A stretch of DNA of 64,000 nucleotides from Sialis fuliginosa (taxonomy: Eukaryota; Arthropoda; Insecta; Megaloptera; Sialidae), in assembly GCA_961205875.1 (NCBI GenBank), contig OY540810.1, positions 1,240,001 through 1,304,000 of the forward strand. The letters run 5' to 3'. The notes under the pieces are model-generated. The model was not told the origin of the DNA. It did not search any database and worked only from the letters and a program-made list of their open reading frames with translations. How positions within the stretch are numbered: position 1 is the first letter of the stretch; every line of letters begins with the position of its first letter. Of the stretch, positions 52,967 through 64,000 are shown piece by piece. A program made the translations under genes and the position numbers.

Positions 52967-53731
52967 CATAGACATAGAGAATGGACCACGCATCTGACTC
53001 GAACACAGAGCCGTGTCAAAAGAAAGAGATAGAAACAGGTTTGGAATATACTTGTCCTTTTTATAAACAGGAGTGTAACTATTTCATTCTTCGTCCCGAA
53101 CATTAAAAATAATCATAGATATTATCATATATTAATCTACTGTTGATTAATATATATTATTATACTATAGTGGTTAAAATAAATAACGTTATATTTTAAA
53201 AAAGAAACAATTATTGATTTCTAAATAATATAAGTTTCGAATTTTTTTAACTAATTTTAATATCTTGTTCTAATATTTAAAAAAAAATTAAGTAAATCTT
53301 GTATGTGATGTTTGTAAGTGTAGCAATCCACCTCATCATTTTGTAGCAAAGCAACCACGTGGGAATTGATTTAAAACTATTTTTTATTAATATATATTTA
53401 ATATTTTTGGTAGAAAAAATGTTATTTTCCCGGAATATCCGTTCATAATTTTGCAAATTTCTATCAGATCAATTGATGTTTTTTTTTTAAATTTCCTCGA
53501 TGAAATATGAACCATTATAGTATGTTTATTTACTTTTCTAATAAAAAACTTATTGCACAAAAATCACAAGATAGATATACAAAAATATATCTGACAGAAA
53601 TACTACCAATCAGGATCTTAGAAAAAGAGATAGATATATTCCAAACTACACTGCATCTCTCTCTGACTTTTTGAACAGATGTTACACCATTGTGTTAATA
53701 CAGAATGCACTGTCCATTCTCTATGTCTATG
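52967..53731. mobile_element. Inverted-repeat element, CATAGACATAGAGAATGGAC termini
   Basis: The left end CATAGACATAGAGAATGGAC and the exact inverse at the right end enclose 765 bp. The inner right part (53275-53731) is the inverse of 43990-44400. Target duplication is not evident (GATGTAAC against ACATCGAT). Confidence 0.72.
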
Positions 53732-53799
53732 ACATCGATATAATTTTTACAACAATGTTTTTTCTCGTTAAACGCCGAGATTTAACCCGACCCGCCAGT

Positions 53800-54083
53800 A
53801 CTAGACCTAGACGTACGGGGAGGGGTAAAGGGGGGGGGAAGGGGTTAAAGAGGGGGGGGTTACACACAGACAGTGTGTGACCGTTCGCGGCATTCCGCGG
53901 CTTGTTTGCTATTTGAGAATTATGCAATCACAGCACGGCGACAAGTTCAAGTATTCAGACAACCGTTATGTTGTAACTGCAGTCAACAACAATATATACA
54001 TATATATATATATATATACAACAACATCTGGGCATGTGTGTCAGAGACATTCGCTCGACCGGATGTCAGAAAAAAAAAACAAT
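53800..54083. other. Purine-rich GGGG tracts and (TA)n microsatellite
   Basis: G-rich sequence at 53817-53865 and TATATA repeat at about 53995-54020. No coding evidence; the overlapping short frames conflict with each other. Confidence 0.5.
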
Positions 54084-54089
54084 ATTACG

Positions 54090-54740
54090 TTTTTTGCTTC
54101 CTCGCAATATCGAAGATACGAGAAGCTTTGTGATCGTTTCAGATTGAGACAAAAAAATCCGATTTCAAAATTTTAAATTGTCTGTCCCCTGAATCATTGT
54201 CACACGCATAACTCATGAACCACTGAACCGATATTATTGAAACTTGGTAGGATCGTTGAGTCTGGCTTGAGGACGGTCCATTTTTAAAATCATTGAAATC
54301 GTGTGTAAGGGGGAGGGGTGACATCCAAAAATGTTTATTTTTTCAAGATAAATATTTTTTGTAGAGCATTAAATTTCCTATAATATGGGCTTACAACGTT
54401 TGTTGTAAAATATTCCCTTACGAAGATTTATCTCAATTTATTTTAAAAATTCGTGTTTTATTTTTCTAAAATGATATTTTGACGTTTGCATAAATTTAGA
54501 TTGAAACTGTCAAAATATTAAAAATATTTAAGTTTTAATAAAAAATATATCGAACTAATATTTTTTAGTAAAATTGTATAAAAATTAAATGGTTAACCAA
54601 TTCCAGGCAATTTATATAAACACTATCGGTTTTTATTTAAATTGTTGAATAATTAACTACCTTCGGTGCATTTAGCACTAGGAAGCATTGTGCATTTAAT
54701 TGGCAGATGTTTTTTAAAAATAATAATCAAATTGGAATTC
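54090..54740 (+). repeat. R1 dispersed repeat, forward copy
   Basis: TTGCTTCCTCGCAATATCGA, GAACCACTGAACCGATATTA and TGTGCATTTAATTGGCAGAT follow the same order as 3333-4797, without the MITE. Confidence 0.85.
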
Positions 54741-54984
54741 AATCTATGCCGGCCCTGGTGTTTGTGTATGTGTGTGTGTGTGAGAGAGAGGATGCCTATG
54801 AACTATGTCAACATAAGAATGTTTACAAAATGTAAAACAAATGGAAAATTCCTTATCATTTTGAATGGTCAAGTCTTATAAGATTTTTATTTCAAAAATA
54901 CACAAATAAAATCGGTGCGTACGATTTATGATAGATTTTAGTTTATAATACATTCATCTATAATCCAAAAGGAATTGATATATG

Positions 54985-55515
54985 GTAAAGGCACCAGTTA
55001 TGGCCGCTATAAGAGAAAGTTTTTTTTGGATTAATGGGCTTGTTTTTTTGTAACTATCATGAACTCATGTTACTAATAAAACAAGTAACTCTTTATTTAA
55101 TCAATTTAATTACCAAAGTCCGCAAATATAGTTTGTTTTTTAAACTATAGCCTTTTATTTTGTTTATGTTTTTTCTCCAGTAATGGATGAAGTAAAACCA
55201 GTAATAAGCACGCAGTGATGGACACTTGCTAATGACACAAAAGATATAAAAGAAAGAATTGTCAAATTTGAAACAATGTAAAGCAGTTGCTATGATAATA
55301 TAATAATTAATAAATAAATTATACTAATAATTAGTTTAAATGTCCACCTATTGGCAGATTGTCATCAAATCACGCTGTAAGACAGTTAAATGTATATAGA
55401 TTAATATTCAGAAATGATAGTAATCAAATATCAACACATATTTCTAATTCAGTACATTTAATTAAAAATTTACCATTACTGGCGTCCTCATCAAGACTGG
55501 AGCCACTACCTTAAT
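54985..55515. mobile_element. CACCAGT-family MITE, most complete forward copy
   Basis: It runs from AAAGGCACCAGTTATGGCCG to GACTGGAGCCACTACCTTAA. The termini are inverse-like (AAGGNANTGGCNCCAGT). Part of it (55330-55615) is tandemly duplicated at 55745-56030 and again in part at 56035-56095. Confidence 0.78.
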
Positions 55516-55642
55516 GACTTCATAGATAATCATTTTTATATTAATAAATATAACTAATATAATAAAGAGGGAAATTGGGAAGAAAAAAAAATTTAAATTA
55601 TTTTGTAGTATTTTATAGAAATAAAAGTTAACTAGTAAACAT

Positions 55643-55739
55643 GATTACACTGGGCGAGTTTACTAGCAGCTAGTCAACTCGCCGACCTGTTGCCAGTAAA
55701 CTCGCCAGCTTCTAGCTTGAAAACTCGCTCAATGTAATC
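55643..55739. mobile_element. Short inverted-repeat insertion between duplicated MITE pieces
   Basis: GATTACACTGGGCGAGTTTA at the left and the near-inverse AAAACTCGCTCAATGTAATC at the right, under 100 bp in total. It contains repeated ACTCGCC motifs. Confidence 0.6.
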
Positions 55740-56092
55740 GACGTATTAATGTCCACCATTTGGACACCTATTGGCCTCATGTGATCAAATCACGCTGTAA
55801 GACAGTTAAATGTATATAGATTAATATTCAGAAATGGTAGTAATCAAATATCAACACATATTTCTAATTCATTACATTTAATTAAAAATTTACCATTACT
55901 GGGGTCCTCACCAAGACTGGTGCCACTACCTTAATGACTTCATAGATAATCATTTTTATATTAATAAATATAACTAATATAATAAAGAGGAAAATTGGGA
56001 AGAAAAAAGAATTTAAATTATTTTGTAGTAATGTCCACCATTTTGACACCTATTGGCCTCATGTCATCAAATCACGCTGTAAGACAGTTAAG

Positions 56093-56695
56093 GTAGTTCT
56101 CGTGCTACAGTACCAACAAAAAGTTACGCTCATTATACCATAGTAAAATATCGAAAATAATTGCGTTGCTACAGAGAATTTTTGATCAAGTCTATACCCA
56201 AAGCCGTCTATACAGATTATTATAAACACAATCAGACTATGAATATATTTTCAATATTTTATGACTACACGCTTCGACAGATTTTGATAAAAAACTACCA
56301 GACAGTAAAGGGTTATTATTATGATATGTGATAAAAAATTCAAAATGATTGACCGTTTTGTTTTTGAAATATAATTAAATTTCAAATATGAAACGGTCAA
56401 TCATTTTGTTTTTGAAATACAAGGTCAATCATTTGGAATTTTTTATCACACATCAGAATAATAAACCTTTATTGTTTGATAGTTTTTTTATCAAAATCTA
56501 TCGAAGTTTTAGTCATGAAAATGGACATAATACGAACTTGATATAGCGGATACGTACAAAAGTGGCAAACTTTGATGACAATTATCTCGAGTTTAAAACG
56601 GTCGATCTCTTTAAAATTTCACGATTGGATAGATATCATTATTCTTTTTATGCCCTGATTTTTTTTTAAAATTCTATCGAAATGACGTTTGCATA
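56093..56695. mobile_element. Insertion of about 600 bp containing a 245-bp foldback
   Basis: The MITE sequence reading ACAGTTAAATGTATATAG at 55385 and 55805 is interrupted here after ACAGTTAA and resumes at ATATATAGATTAATATTC near 56695. Inside, 56276-56520 is a palindrome (GATTTTGATAAAAAACTA with inverse; TTTTTTATCACA with inverse), centred near 56395. The class is unknown. Confidence 0.7.
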
Positions 56696-57055
56696 TATAG
56701 ATTAATATTCAGAAATGGTAGTAATCAAATATCAACACATATTTCTAATTCAGTACATTTAAATCACATTTAAATTAATTAATAATTAAAGTTTGACACG
56801 TATCAGAAAAAATGCATTTTGAAATTATTTGATTTACGATTTGTTTCCAGTTATTTGATATTATTTATTTTTTCGGGTACACATTGTACATCCCTGTACG
56901 CACAAGTGTGTGTGTGTGTGTATGTGTGTGAGTAAACGTCAATGGCCGCTGGAATGTCGCGCGTCTGCCGACGAGAGCACGATGGCTATGACGGTGTTGA
57001 GTTAGACAACGCTCTCTATAATCAATGCACCTGTTACGTACTAGAATTTGTGCAC

Positions 57056-58030
57056 TCTAATATACTAATATCATTCACACACGTTTACATATCATATTAT
57101 ACAGTAACGCATCGTCGAATCGATTAAATTAACTAACGAAAAAATAAATTAAATTGTCAATTTTTAGGGTCGATCCAATCAAATATACTGGAGTAAAAAT
57201 GAAACAAAATACAAATCTGTCATACAAAAATTCTTACTTTAATTTTGTCAAGATATCTCAAGAACGACACATGTTACGAGAAAATTTTATAGAATATTTT
57301 TTGTAGAGAATTAAATTTCCTATAATATGGGTCTACAACGTTTGTTGTAAAATATTCCCTTACAAAGATTTATCTAAATTAATTTTAAAAATTCGTGTTT
57401 TGTTTTTCTAAATTGATATTTGATTGGATATATTAAGTGTCATTTTGACGTTTTAAATGTCACTTTGACGTTTTAAATGTCATTTTGACATTTGCATAAA
57501 TTTAGATTTAGATTGAAATTGTCAAAAAATAAAAAATATATGAAAAAATATTCAGGTGCGTTTTAAGAAAAAATTCGAACTAAGATTTTTTAGTAAAATT
57601 TGTATAAAAATTAAATGGTTAACCAATGCCAGGCAATTTATCTGAACACAATCGGTTTTAGTGAATTTAGCACGAGGAAGCACTGTGCATTTACTTGGCA
57701 GATGTTTTTTCTACTAGATGCGCTTATGAATAACCATTTTAAATACTTACGTTATTTGAACTGTACGATACAACACGGACTTTAAAAATCTAAAAAGTGT
57801 GTTTTATTTTTAACCTCTAATTTGGGAAAAAGTGAAACATATACTAATATCATTCACACACGTTTACATATTATATTATACAGTAACGCATCGTCGAATC
57901 GATTGAATTAACTAACAAAAAAATAAATTAAATTGTCAATTTTTAGGATCGATCCAATCAAATATACTGGAGTAAAAATGAAACAAAATACAAATCTGTC
58001 ATACAAAAATTCATACTTTAATTTTGTCTA
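57056..58030. repeat. Direct duplication interrupted by an R1 copy
   Basis: 57056-57250 is repeated at about 57840-58028 (ATTCACACACGTTTACATAT, GGTCGATCCAATCAAATATA or GATCGATCC, TACAAATCTGTCATACAAAA), as is the following CTACTAGATGCGCTTATGAA. In the first copy an R1 repeat lies in the middle; in the second it is absent. Confidence 0.85.
57250..57713 (+). repeat. R1 dispersed repeat, 5'-shortened copy with empty site nearby
   Basis: It begins at AAGATATCTCAAGAACGACA and ends at CTTGGCAGATGTTTTTT. The paralogous site at 58021-58030 reads TTTTGTCTACTAGACG without it. It is shorter at the left than the copy in the SORL1 intron, and it lacks the MITE found there. Confidence 0.85.
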
Positions 58031-58736
58031 CTAGACGCGCTTATGAATGACCATTTTAAATATTTACGTTATTTGAACTGTACGATACAACACGGACTTT
58101 AGAAATCAAAATAGTGTGTTTCATTTTTAACCTCTAATTTGGGAAAAAGTGAAACAGGCCTCTAATGGAAAATATTTCTCGAAAAATTAAAAGAGGCAAG
58201 TTTGATTTATCTTCTTTGTGGCATATCAATGTGAAATTGTAACTTTAATTAATATCTGAGTTATACAGAATTAAAATTTAATTCACACGTTTTGACATCG
58301 ACTAACAGGGAAATCTGTAGGGGTGACACATCACTTAAGATAATACATTCTTAGGAATATCTTAAATTGTTCGTGTACGATTTTCTCAGTAACTACTGAA
58401 CGGATTTTATTCCGGTTTTCACTGATGGAAAGAGTGTTTCACGAGGAAGTTCTAGGTGTATAATTTATATAAATTTCATGAAGTCTGAGAGATATCTTCG
58501 CGAAATACGTGAAAACAATGTTTATTACATATTAAATTTAAATCCCTGAGTAATAAATGTCGGAAGGTCTACTATCAAACTCCACTCATCGAATTGTAAC
58601 AATTCTTGTGGTGTTAGCGAATCCTTACATATTAATATAGCACATTAGTTATTTGAATAGATGCATAGAAAACAACTCCCAAAAAATATAAACTATGTGC
58701 ATAAAAAAACTATTCAATTTTTTTAAAGTAGGTAAA

Positions 58737-59303
58737 GTAAAGGCACGTTTTCGTTTTTTTTTAATTTTATTAATGGGCTTCTTTTTTGTAATTTTCATGA
58801 ACTCATGTTACTAATAAAACAAATAACTCTTTATTTAATCAATTTAATTACCCAAGTCCGCAAATAGTTTGTTTTTTAAATTAAAGTCTTTTATTTTGTT
58901 CATATTTTTTCTCCAGTACTGGCAAAAGTAAAACCAGTAATAGGCACGCAGTGATGGACACTTGCTAATGATTATAATATACAAAATGATAAGTACTACG
59001 ACACTAAAGTTATAAGATAAAGAATCGTAAAATTTGAAACAGTGTAAAGCAGTTGCTATGATAATATAATAATTAATAAATAAATTACACTAATAATAAT
59101 TAGTGTAAATGTCCACCATTTTGACACCTATTGGCCGATTGTCATCAAATTAAGTTGTTTTACAGTTAAGTATCTATAGATTATGATTCAGTAATGGCAA
59201 TATTGTATATGTAATAAAATATCATTAAATATTTCTAATTTGGTACATTTAATTAAATAAGAGGTATGAATATGATCCAAGACTGGTGGCAGTATCTTAA
59301 ATT
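58737..59303. mobile_element. CACCAGT-family MITE
   Basis: It runs from GTAAAGGCACGTTTTCG to GACTGGTGGCAGTATCTTAA with the family body in between (CTCTTTATTTAATCAATTTA, GCAGTTGCTATGATAATATA). Confidence 0.75.
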
Positions 59304-59865
59304 GAAAATAGTTCTATAGTTTAACATGGCGTTGAAACTAACTCGACTAAAAAAGATTGGTGCATGTATGTATTTGTATATACATACATATGAGATAGTA
59401 TTATTTTTATTATTATTATATTTCTGAACCAATTCGAATAAGACGAAGTTAGCGGCATCGTTTCAAACAACGTACGGGCTTGTGGTAAACAACACTCTGC
59501 CAGGTAGATAGACCACAGCGGTATTCAACACGTGGTGGGCAACCCCCAACCCGGGTCATTCCACAAATAAAAAATCACTTTTCAGGTCAACCTCGAGGAT
59601 TTTCATATACTATAAAGGCTTTTGTAAGGATATTTTTCAGCATAATTTTATATATATAATATTTTGTCTCAAAAAGATTTTTTTTATATATAATTCTGTA
59701 TTTTGTCGATCAAAAAGTTGTCTTGATAATTTTGCGTAAAATGCAGTTTGTTGATCTGAAAAGTGATTTTTTTATTTTTGGAAAACCAGAACCGGGTACA
59801 ACTTCAGGAAGATTTTGACACAAGAGATACAGGTATATAATGGCGACCTTGTTGTCTTTTTTTTG

Positions 59866-60165
59866 CAAAATGTATTTTTTACATTATGGCGGATAACCTT
59901 TTTCATCACAACCCCCTTGACATGCGTATCAAATGAAAGAGTTTGACGAGTAGAAAACGAAAAGCAATGCGACGTCATTCTAAACCCAATATGGCGGCCT
60001 TAAATAATAAAAGCATGTTTGCAAAAAGTATCATTTACATTATGGCGGATTACCTTTTTCATTACAACCCCCTTGACATGGACATCAAATGAAAGGGTTT
60101 GACGAGTAGAAAACGAAAAGCAATACGACGTCATTCTTAACCTTATATGGCGGCCTTAAATAAAT
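59866..60165. repeat. Two tandem copies of a 150-bp unit
   Basis: ACATTATGGCGGATAACC / ACATTATGGCGGATTACC, CACAACCCCCTTGACATG / TACAACCCCCTTGACATG, GACGAGTAGAAAACGAAAAG and TATGGCGGCCTTAAATAA occur in both. It begins inside AT-rich intergenic sequence; the flanks are not informative. Confidence 0.85.
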
Positions 60166-60359
60166 AATTTTTGTTATTTCTGAAGTCAGGATTGAAATAT
60201 TAAATTTTCAAAAGACAAAATTCTTAGTACCTGTCAATTTAGCATCTACCGTATTTTTTGAACGATTTCTTTTTTAGTACCGCTGTAGTTTATACACACA
60301 GGTAGAGGTGGAGCGGATATTGCCGCATACCAAAACGTTGGAATGCGGTCCTACGCTAC

Positions 60360-60415
60360 GCGTGATGTCTACATACATACATACATACATACACACACAC
60401 AGTAACACATCATCA
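60360..60415. repeat. (ACAT)n/(CA)n microsatellite
   Basis: ACATACATACATACATACAT is followed by ACACACACAC. Simple repeat. Confidence 0.95.
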
Positions 60416-60524
60416 TCTCTCTGTATCGCGGCCACGCCTCCAACTATAACCTTACCTACCAGCACGAGCTAGGGCTGATATAGGGACGAGAACATGTTCG
60501 CAAAAATAAGTACACAGATAGCAG

Positions 60525-61035
60525 ATTTTGAAAATAAAATTCCCTGATTTTTCTCTGACACAGATTTTAAATTCCCTGATCACTAGAGGCTCGGGAATAT
60601 GGAATAAGTGTAAAATTGTAGTTGAGAAGCAAAAAAAAAGGTCATGTAAGTATAACTCCTTGGAAAAATACCTGACTTCCCAGAATTTATAATAAATTCC
60701 CTGAATTTCCAAAATTTTAAATAAATTTCCCAACTTTTTCTTGATTTTCCAGAAAGTGGGCACCCTGGTTACTAATTCAGAGTGTCCACTGGTTTTTGAA
60801 AATAAAATTACTTGACTTTCCCTGACCACAGATTCAAAATTCTCTGACTACTAGAGGCTCAGGGGCTAGAAGTGATCGCGAGGCCCCCAGAATGTGCAAA
60901 AAAACTTTTTTTGCTCGTCAACTTAAATTTATACGTTTTTTCTTCTTCATTGACATCCCAGAGTTTATAATAAATTTCCTGACTTTTTCTCTGACCACTT
61001 TAGGCTTCTCTGACTTTCCAGAAAGTAGACACTCT
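60525..61035. repeat. Dispersed TTTTTGAAAATAAAATTCCC repeat, tandem-like fragments
   Basis: Pieces reading GAAAATAAAATTCCCTGA, TTTATAATAAATTCCCTGA and TTTCCAGAAAGTGGACACCC or variants recur here two to three times and also at 27165-27240, 29705-29900, 50400-50535 and 63035-63080. The segment at 29705-29900 lies in a PPP4R1 intron. The class is unknown to me. Confidence 0.7.
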
Positions 61036-61098
61036 GAATATTACATCTTTCGTCATAATATGAAATAGCTCTTGATACGTATTATCAAATAAAGCATA

Positions 61099-61512
61099 GG
61101 TATCCAACGTTTTTAATATTTTGGGCCGCATAGCAGAACCTCAATCTACCAAGGGCCACACAGTTTTTGAAATCGGAGCCAAGCCAGTAAAAAACTTTTT
61201 AATGAAAAAAGAAAACCAATTTCAAAAACTGTTAAATTTAATTATTAGATATACATTTCAGTGTTTTTGTTTTATTTTTTAAGTTTTGAAAGCTAAATCT
61301 ACCAACCAATTATAATCTTCCAAATAATGTACCTCTAGTTTTTTTGTTTTGATTCTAAAAACATTGTATTTTATTTTTTAAATGGTAGAATCCTTTTAGC
61401 GTTGTATTATGTGCTATATTCATTATTTTGTTATTATAAGATTTTTTTTTTTAATTATCCGATGAGGGCCGCACCAAAAATACTCGCGGGCCGCGGGTTG
61501 GACAAGCTTGAA
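61099..61512. mobile_element. hAT-like repeat with GGGCCGC-rich ends
   Basis: AGGTATCCAACGTTTTTAAT and GGGCCGCATAGCAGAACCTC at the left, and CGCGGGCCGCGGGTTGGACA at the right, are partly inverse. They resemble the 35256-35600 fragments. Boundaries are approximate. Confidence 0.45.
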
Positions 61513-61699
61513 GTAGAGAATGTTAGTGAGAATTGCTACGGAACCTAGCTATTTCAATTTTTATAATAAACTTTAGTTTCATGAGTTAATAATTATTTTT
61601 TTATAATTTGGTATAATGGTAAATTTATTTTACTCAACCCTACCGCACACAACGCATTTAACTAACTATTGCTGATATTGACACTAGTGAATAAAAGCG

Positions 61700-61725
61700 A
61701 GTGTGTGTGTGTGTGTGTGTTTGAA
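61700..61725. repeat. (GT)n microsatellite
   Basis: Pure GTGTGTGT run. Similar tracts occur near 54765 and 56905. Confidence 0.9.
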
Positions 61726-62044
61726 TCCTCGTTAAGATTCGCAATGGTTTTATTAACACGTGTACGAAAAAATGTCGAAAGAATTTGCATTTATAAAAAC
61801 GTTAAAGAATGTTTCGAAACTGTATTTTCATAGCACACTGGATACCCGTGCGCCTATTCAGGGGCACTCCTCACTTTTTGTTTTTCTATTTTATACATCA
61901 CCAGTTAGATTATACTATTTGTTTCTTATGAATTAATTTTTTTAAAACAACGAAAAATATATTTGCATCTTTTTTAATTGTTATTTATATTATAAGACCC
62001 TATGTTCAAATATTTTGTTAGTAGGTTTTTCTCATTAGTACGAG

Positions 62045-62310
62045 TCTGGTTTGAGGACGGTCCCATTACAAAATCATCAAAATCGTGGTTAAGGGGGAGG
62101 GGTGATATCCCAAAATATTTATTTTTTCAAGATATCTCAAGAACGACACATGTTACGTGAAAATTTTATAGAATATTTTTTGTAGAGCATTAAATTTCCT
62201 ATAATATGTATGGGTCTACAACGTTTGTTGTAAAATATTCCCTTATAAAGATTTATCTCAATTTATTTTAAAAATTCGTGTTTTGTTTTTCTAAATTAAT
62301 ATTTGCTGTC
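62045..62310 (+). repeat. R1 dispersed repeat, internal fragment
   Basis: GGACGGTCCCATTACAAAAT, AAGAACGACACATGTTACGT and TACAACGTTTGTTGTAAAAT follow R1 order. It lacks both R1 ends. Confidence 0.82.
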
Positions 62311-62569
62311 ATTACTGTCAATTAAGAATATTTTTAATTCTTATACTTTAGACAACGAAAGAAATAGAACGAAATCTATTAAAATTAATAAACATTTGAC
62401 ATAAAAACGAAATTAAAAACGGTAATTTGTTGGTACAGAACAATTAAATGCAATATTTAGTACTCAAGTACGAGTTATTTTCTGCTTTTTAGTCGGGTTT
62501 TAAAAGGCAAATTGTTTTTAAAAAAAGTTTATTTTATATTTTTTATTTAAATAAATTCCATAGATACTA

Positions 62570-63035
62570 GTACAGAATTAATACCCTATTTGAGAGTGGT
62601 TGCAAGCTCCAAAGGGATAGGTACATAAATACACATATTATGGCGCATAATTTCATACACAATAATAATAATAATATATCCGAAAAGGATACGGCATTTG
62701 TCGCCGCGTACGTACACACATTGGAAGTATGTATGAATGGCGGGCTTACGACACGGCTCCGCGTGCGAGAGAGACACCGACACACCGTGGCACGCCGGCA
62801 TCTCTGTCGCACGTGTGCCGCGCGCGATCCGGCGTCCACAGAACTGCGTAGAGAAGAGAAGAGAGAGAGAACAAGCAAGCTAGCAATGCGGCCGGCCCGC
62901 TCATTGATATCAAGGACGTGTATAACGTAAAACACTGTGTGTGTGATGACGCGTTTGTACCGGTTGCACATGTGCGTCCCTGCGTGGTGTAAAAAGGCGT
63001 GCACGATAAGACAGTATGTAACTATAGCAGCACCA
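62570..63035. other. GC-rich island, unassigned
   Basis: CpG- and GAGA-rich sequence at about 62740-62900. Long overlapping frames on both strands are a by-product of high GC and have no family similarity I recognise. A promoter or noncoding first exon is possible. Confidence 0.25.
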
Positions 63036-63236
63036 GGATGCCCACTGGTTTTTGAAAATAAAATTCCCTGACCACTAGGCTCTACTTATAAGCTATCTGA
63101 AATACAGATAAACCTAACAATTTCAAATAAGTGCGAAAATTTCAGGTTATAGTAAAAATATAATCTATTGCATGGCAAGATATGGCATATCTTTATGGGA
63201 AAATGTTATGTTACTTCTTAACAATAGATATACCAA

Positions 63237-63770
63237 ATATCGATATGGAGAACCATATATGACTTCCATATTCTTTCTATCTTTTTAAATAATTTTTAAA
63301 TATGAATTTTTTTTTAAATATTTTAATTATATAACATACTACTATGAATATAAATTTCGTAATAGTTAAAAATATATATACTTACGACGGTTACAGCTGT
63401 TATTGCCATTTGTACTTATATAAATATAATCTAATGTCAAAAACATAATACATATTCGTAGAACAACTAATTTGACAATTTGAATTTAGTTGCATTTGTT
63501 GCAACATAAATTAATGACGTATTAATTAGTATTTAAAATTAAAATTTTGAGGGTGTTTTTCACCCCTTCAATGGCTGTTTAGGCACGTACAAATAATAAA
63601 TGTCCCTTAGGTTCAATTGAACTATAAATGTACTAAGTCTTATCAAAATTAGTGAGATAATACTCGCAACGTTCACTTTTTAGACGATGAGTACAAACAA
63701 TCGAATATTTCCAAAACCCCTTATCCGATTAGCACCAAAATCAATAGGTCTGGAGTACTAACTGAGACAA
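63237..63770. repeat. Dispersed repeat, second copy of 39595-40100
   Basis: Same order and orientation as the other copy. The two diverge after GGTCTGGAGTACT. Confidence 0.85.
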
Positions 63771-64000
63771 ACATTTTCCCCAAAAATAATTAAGATCGGT
63801 GCATTTTTCCAGTAGTTATCGTGAACGAAATAAAATTCTAAATCCGCACAGCCGGCATACGGAAATTAACTTTTCTTTAAGTTTTGAAGTTAGTACATTC
63901 AGAATCTGTTATTATCTCGGACACGATTTTTCGATGGTATTACAATACTTTTTCACTAAAATGTTTATACACGATATGATAAATGGTATTAATAGCAATT

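Noticed and set aside
62567-63004. 145-codon open frame on the - strand
   Set aside because: It lies in a GC-rich island where both strands are open. There are no splice partners and no recognisable family; it probably reflects base composition.
1-64000. tRNA or rRNA genes
   Set aside because: Looked for B-box-like GGTTCGAATCC and rRNA core sequences; none was recognised by eye. A covariance search was not possible here.

Overview
This is insect nuclear DNA. It is AT-rich, its introns follow the GT-AG rule and are loaded with repeats, and it carries an intact miR-71/miR-2/miR-13 microRNA cluster, whose miR-2/miR-13 members are known from protostomes. The order of insect cannot be fixed from this window. 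Three protein-coding loci are recognisable; the rest, more than half of the window, is transposon-derived and simple repeat.

Region 1 (409-17684, + strand) holds the 3' three quarters of a SORL1/LR11-type sorting receptor. Sixteen exons join in one consistent reading frame of 1854 codons plus a stop. The domain order is the end of the VPS10 propeller, 10CC module, YWTD propeller, EGF-like, nine LDL-receptor class A modules, six fibronectin III domains, a membrane span, and a cytoplasmic tail with FANSHY and a terminal acidic GFSDD motif. The first VPS10 blades and signal peptide lie off the left edge. Its introns are full of transposons: a TAA-flanked MITE, a broken Tc1 element, an intron built almost wholly of four packed inverted-repeat elements (one a 1.9 kb foldback), and a hAT MITE nested in a TA-flanked element.

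Region 2 (17685-26496) is intergenic. It holds a damaged, intronless PRC1/Ase1-like sequence on the - strand (18939-19999), bounded by a 44-base T tract and by inverted flanking repeats, and a 155-bp tandem array at about 21120-22190.

Region 3 (26497-39274, - strand) holds PPP4R1, the HEAT-repeat regulatory subunit of protein phosphatase 4. Ten exons join into 858 codons; the N-terminal exon(s) were not found. The intron at 32212-34309 carries six sense-strand hairpins in the order miR-71, miR-2, miR-13a-like, miR-13b, miR-2, miR-2. Host transcription could therefore supply the microRNA primary transcript.

Region 4 (39275-64000) has no gene that I recognise. It contains several MITE families with TTAA, TA or undefined target duplications, tandem arrays of about 115 bp and 173 bp, a pogo/Tigger remnant that still encodes a 43-residue helix-turn-helix fragment, foldbacks with hammerhead-like core motifs, and several dispersed repeats shared with the introns of the two genes. 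A CpG-rich patch at about 40730-40990 with three TCGCGA sites is the best promoter candidate.
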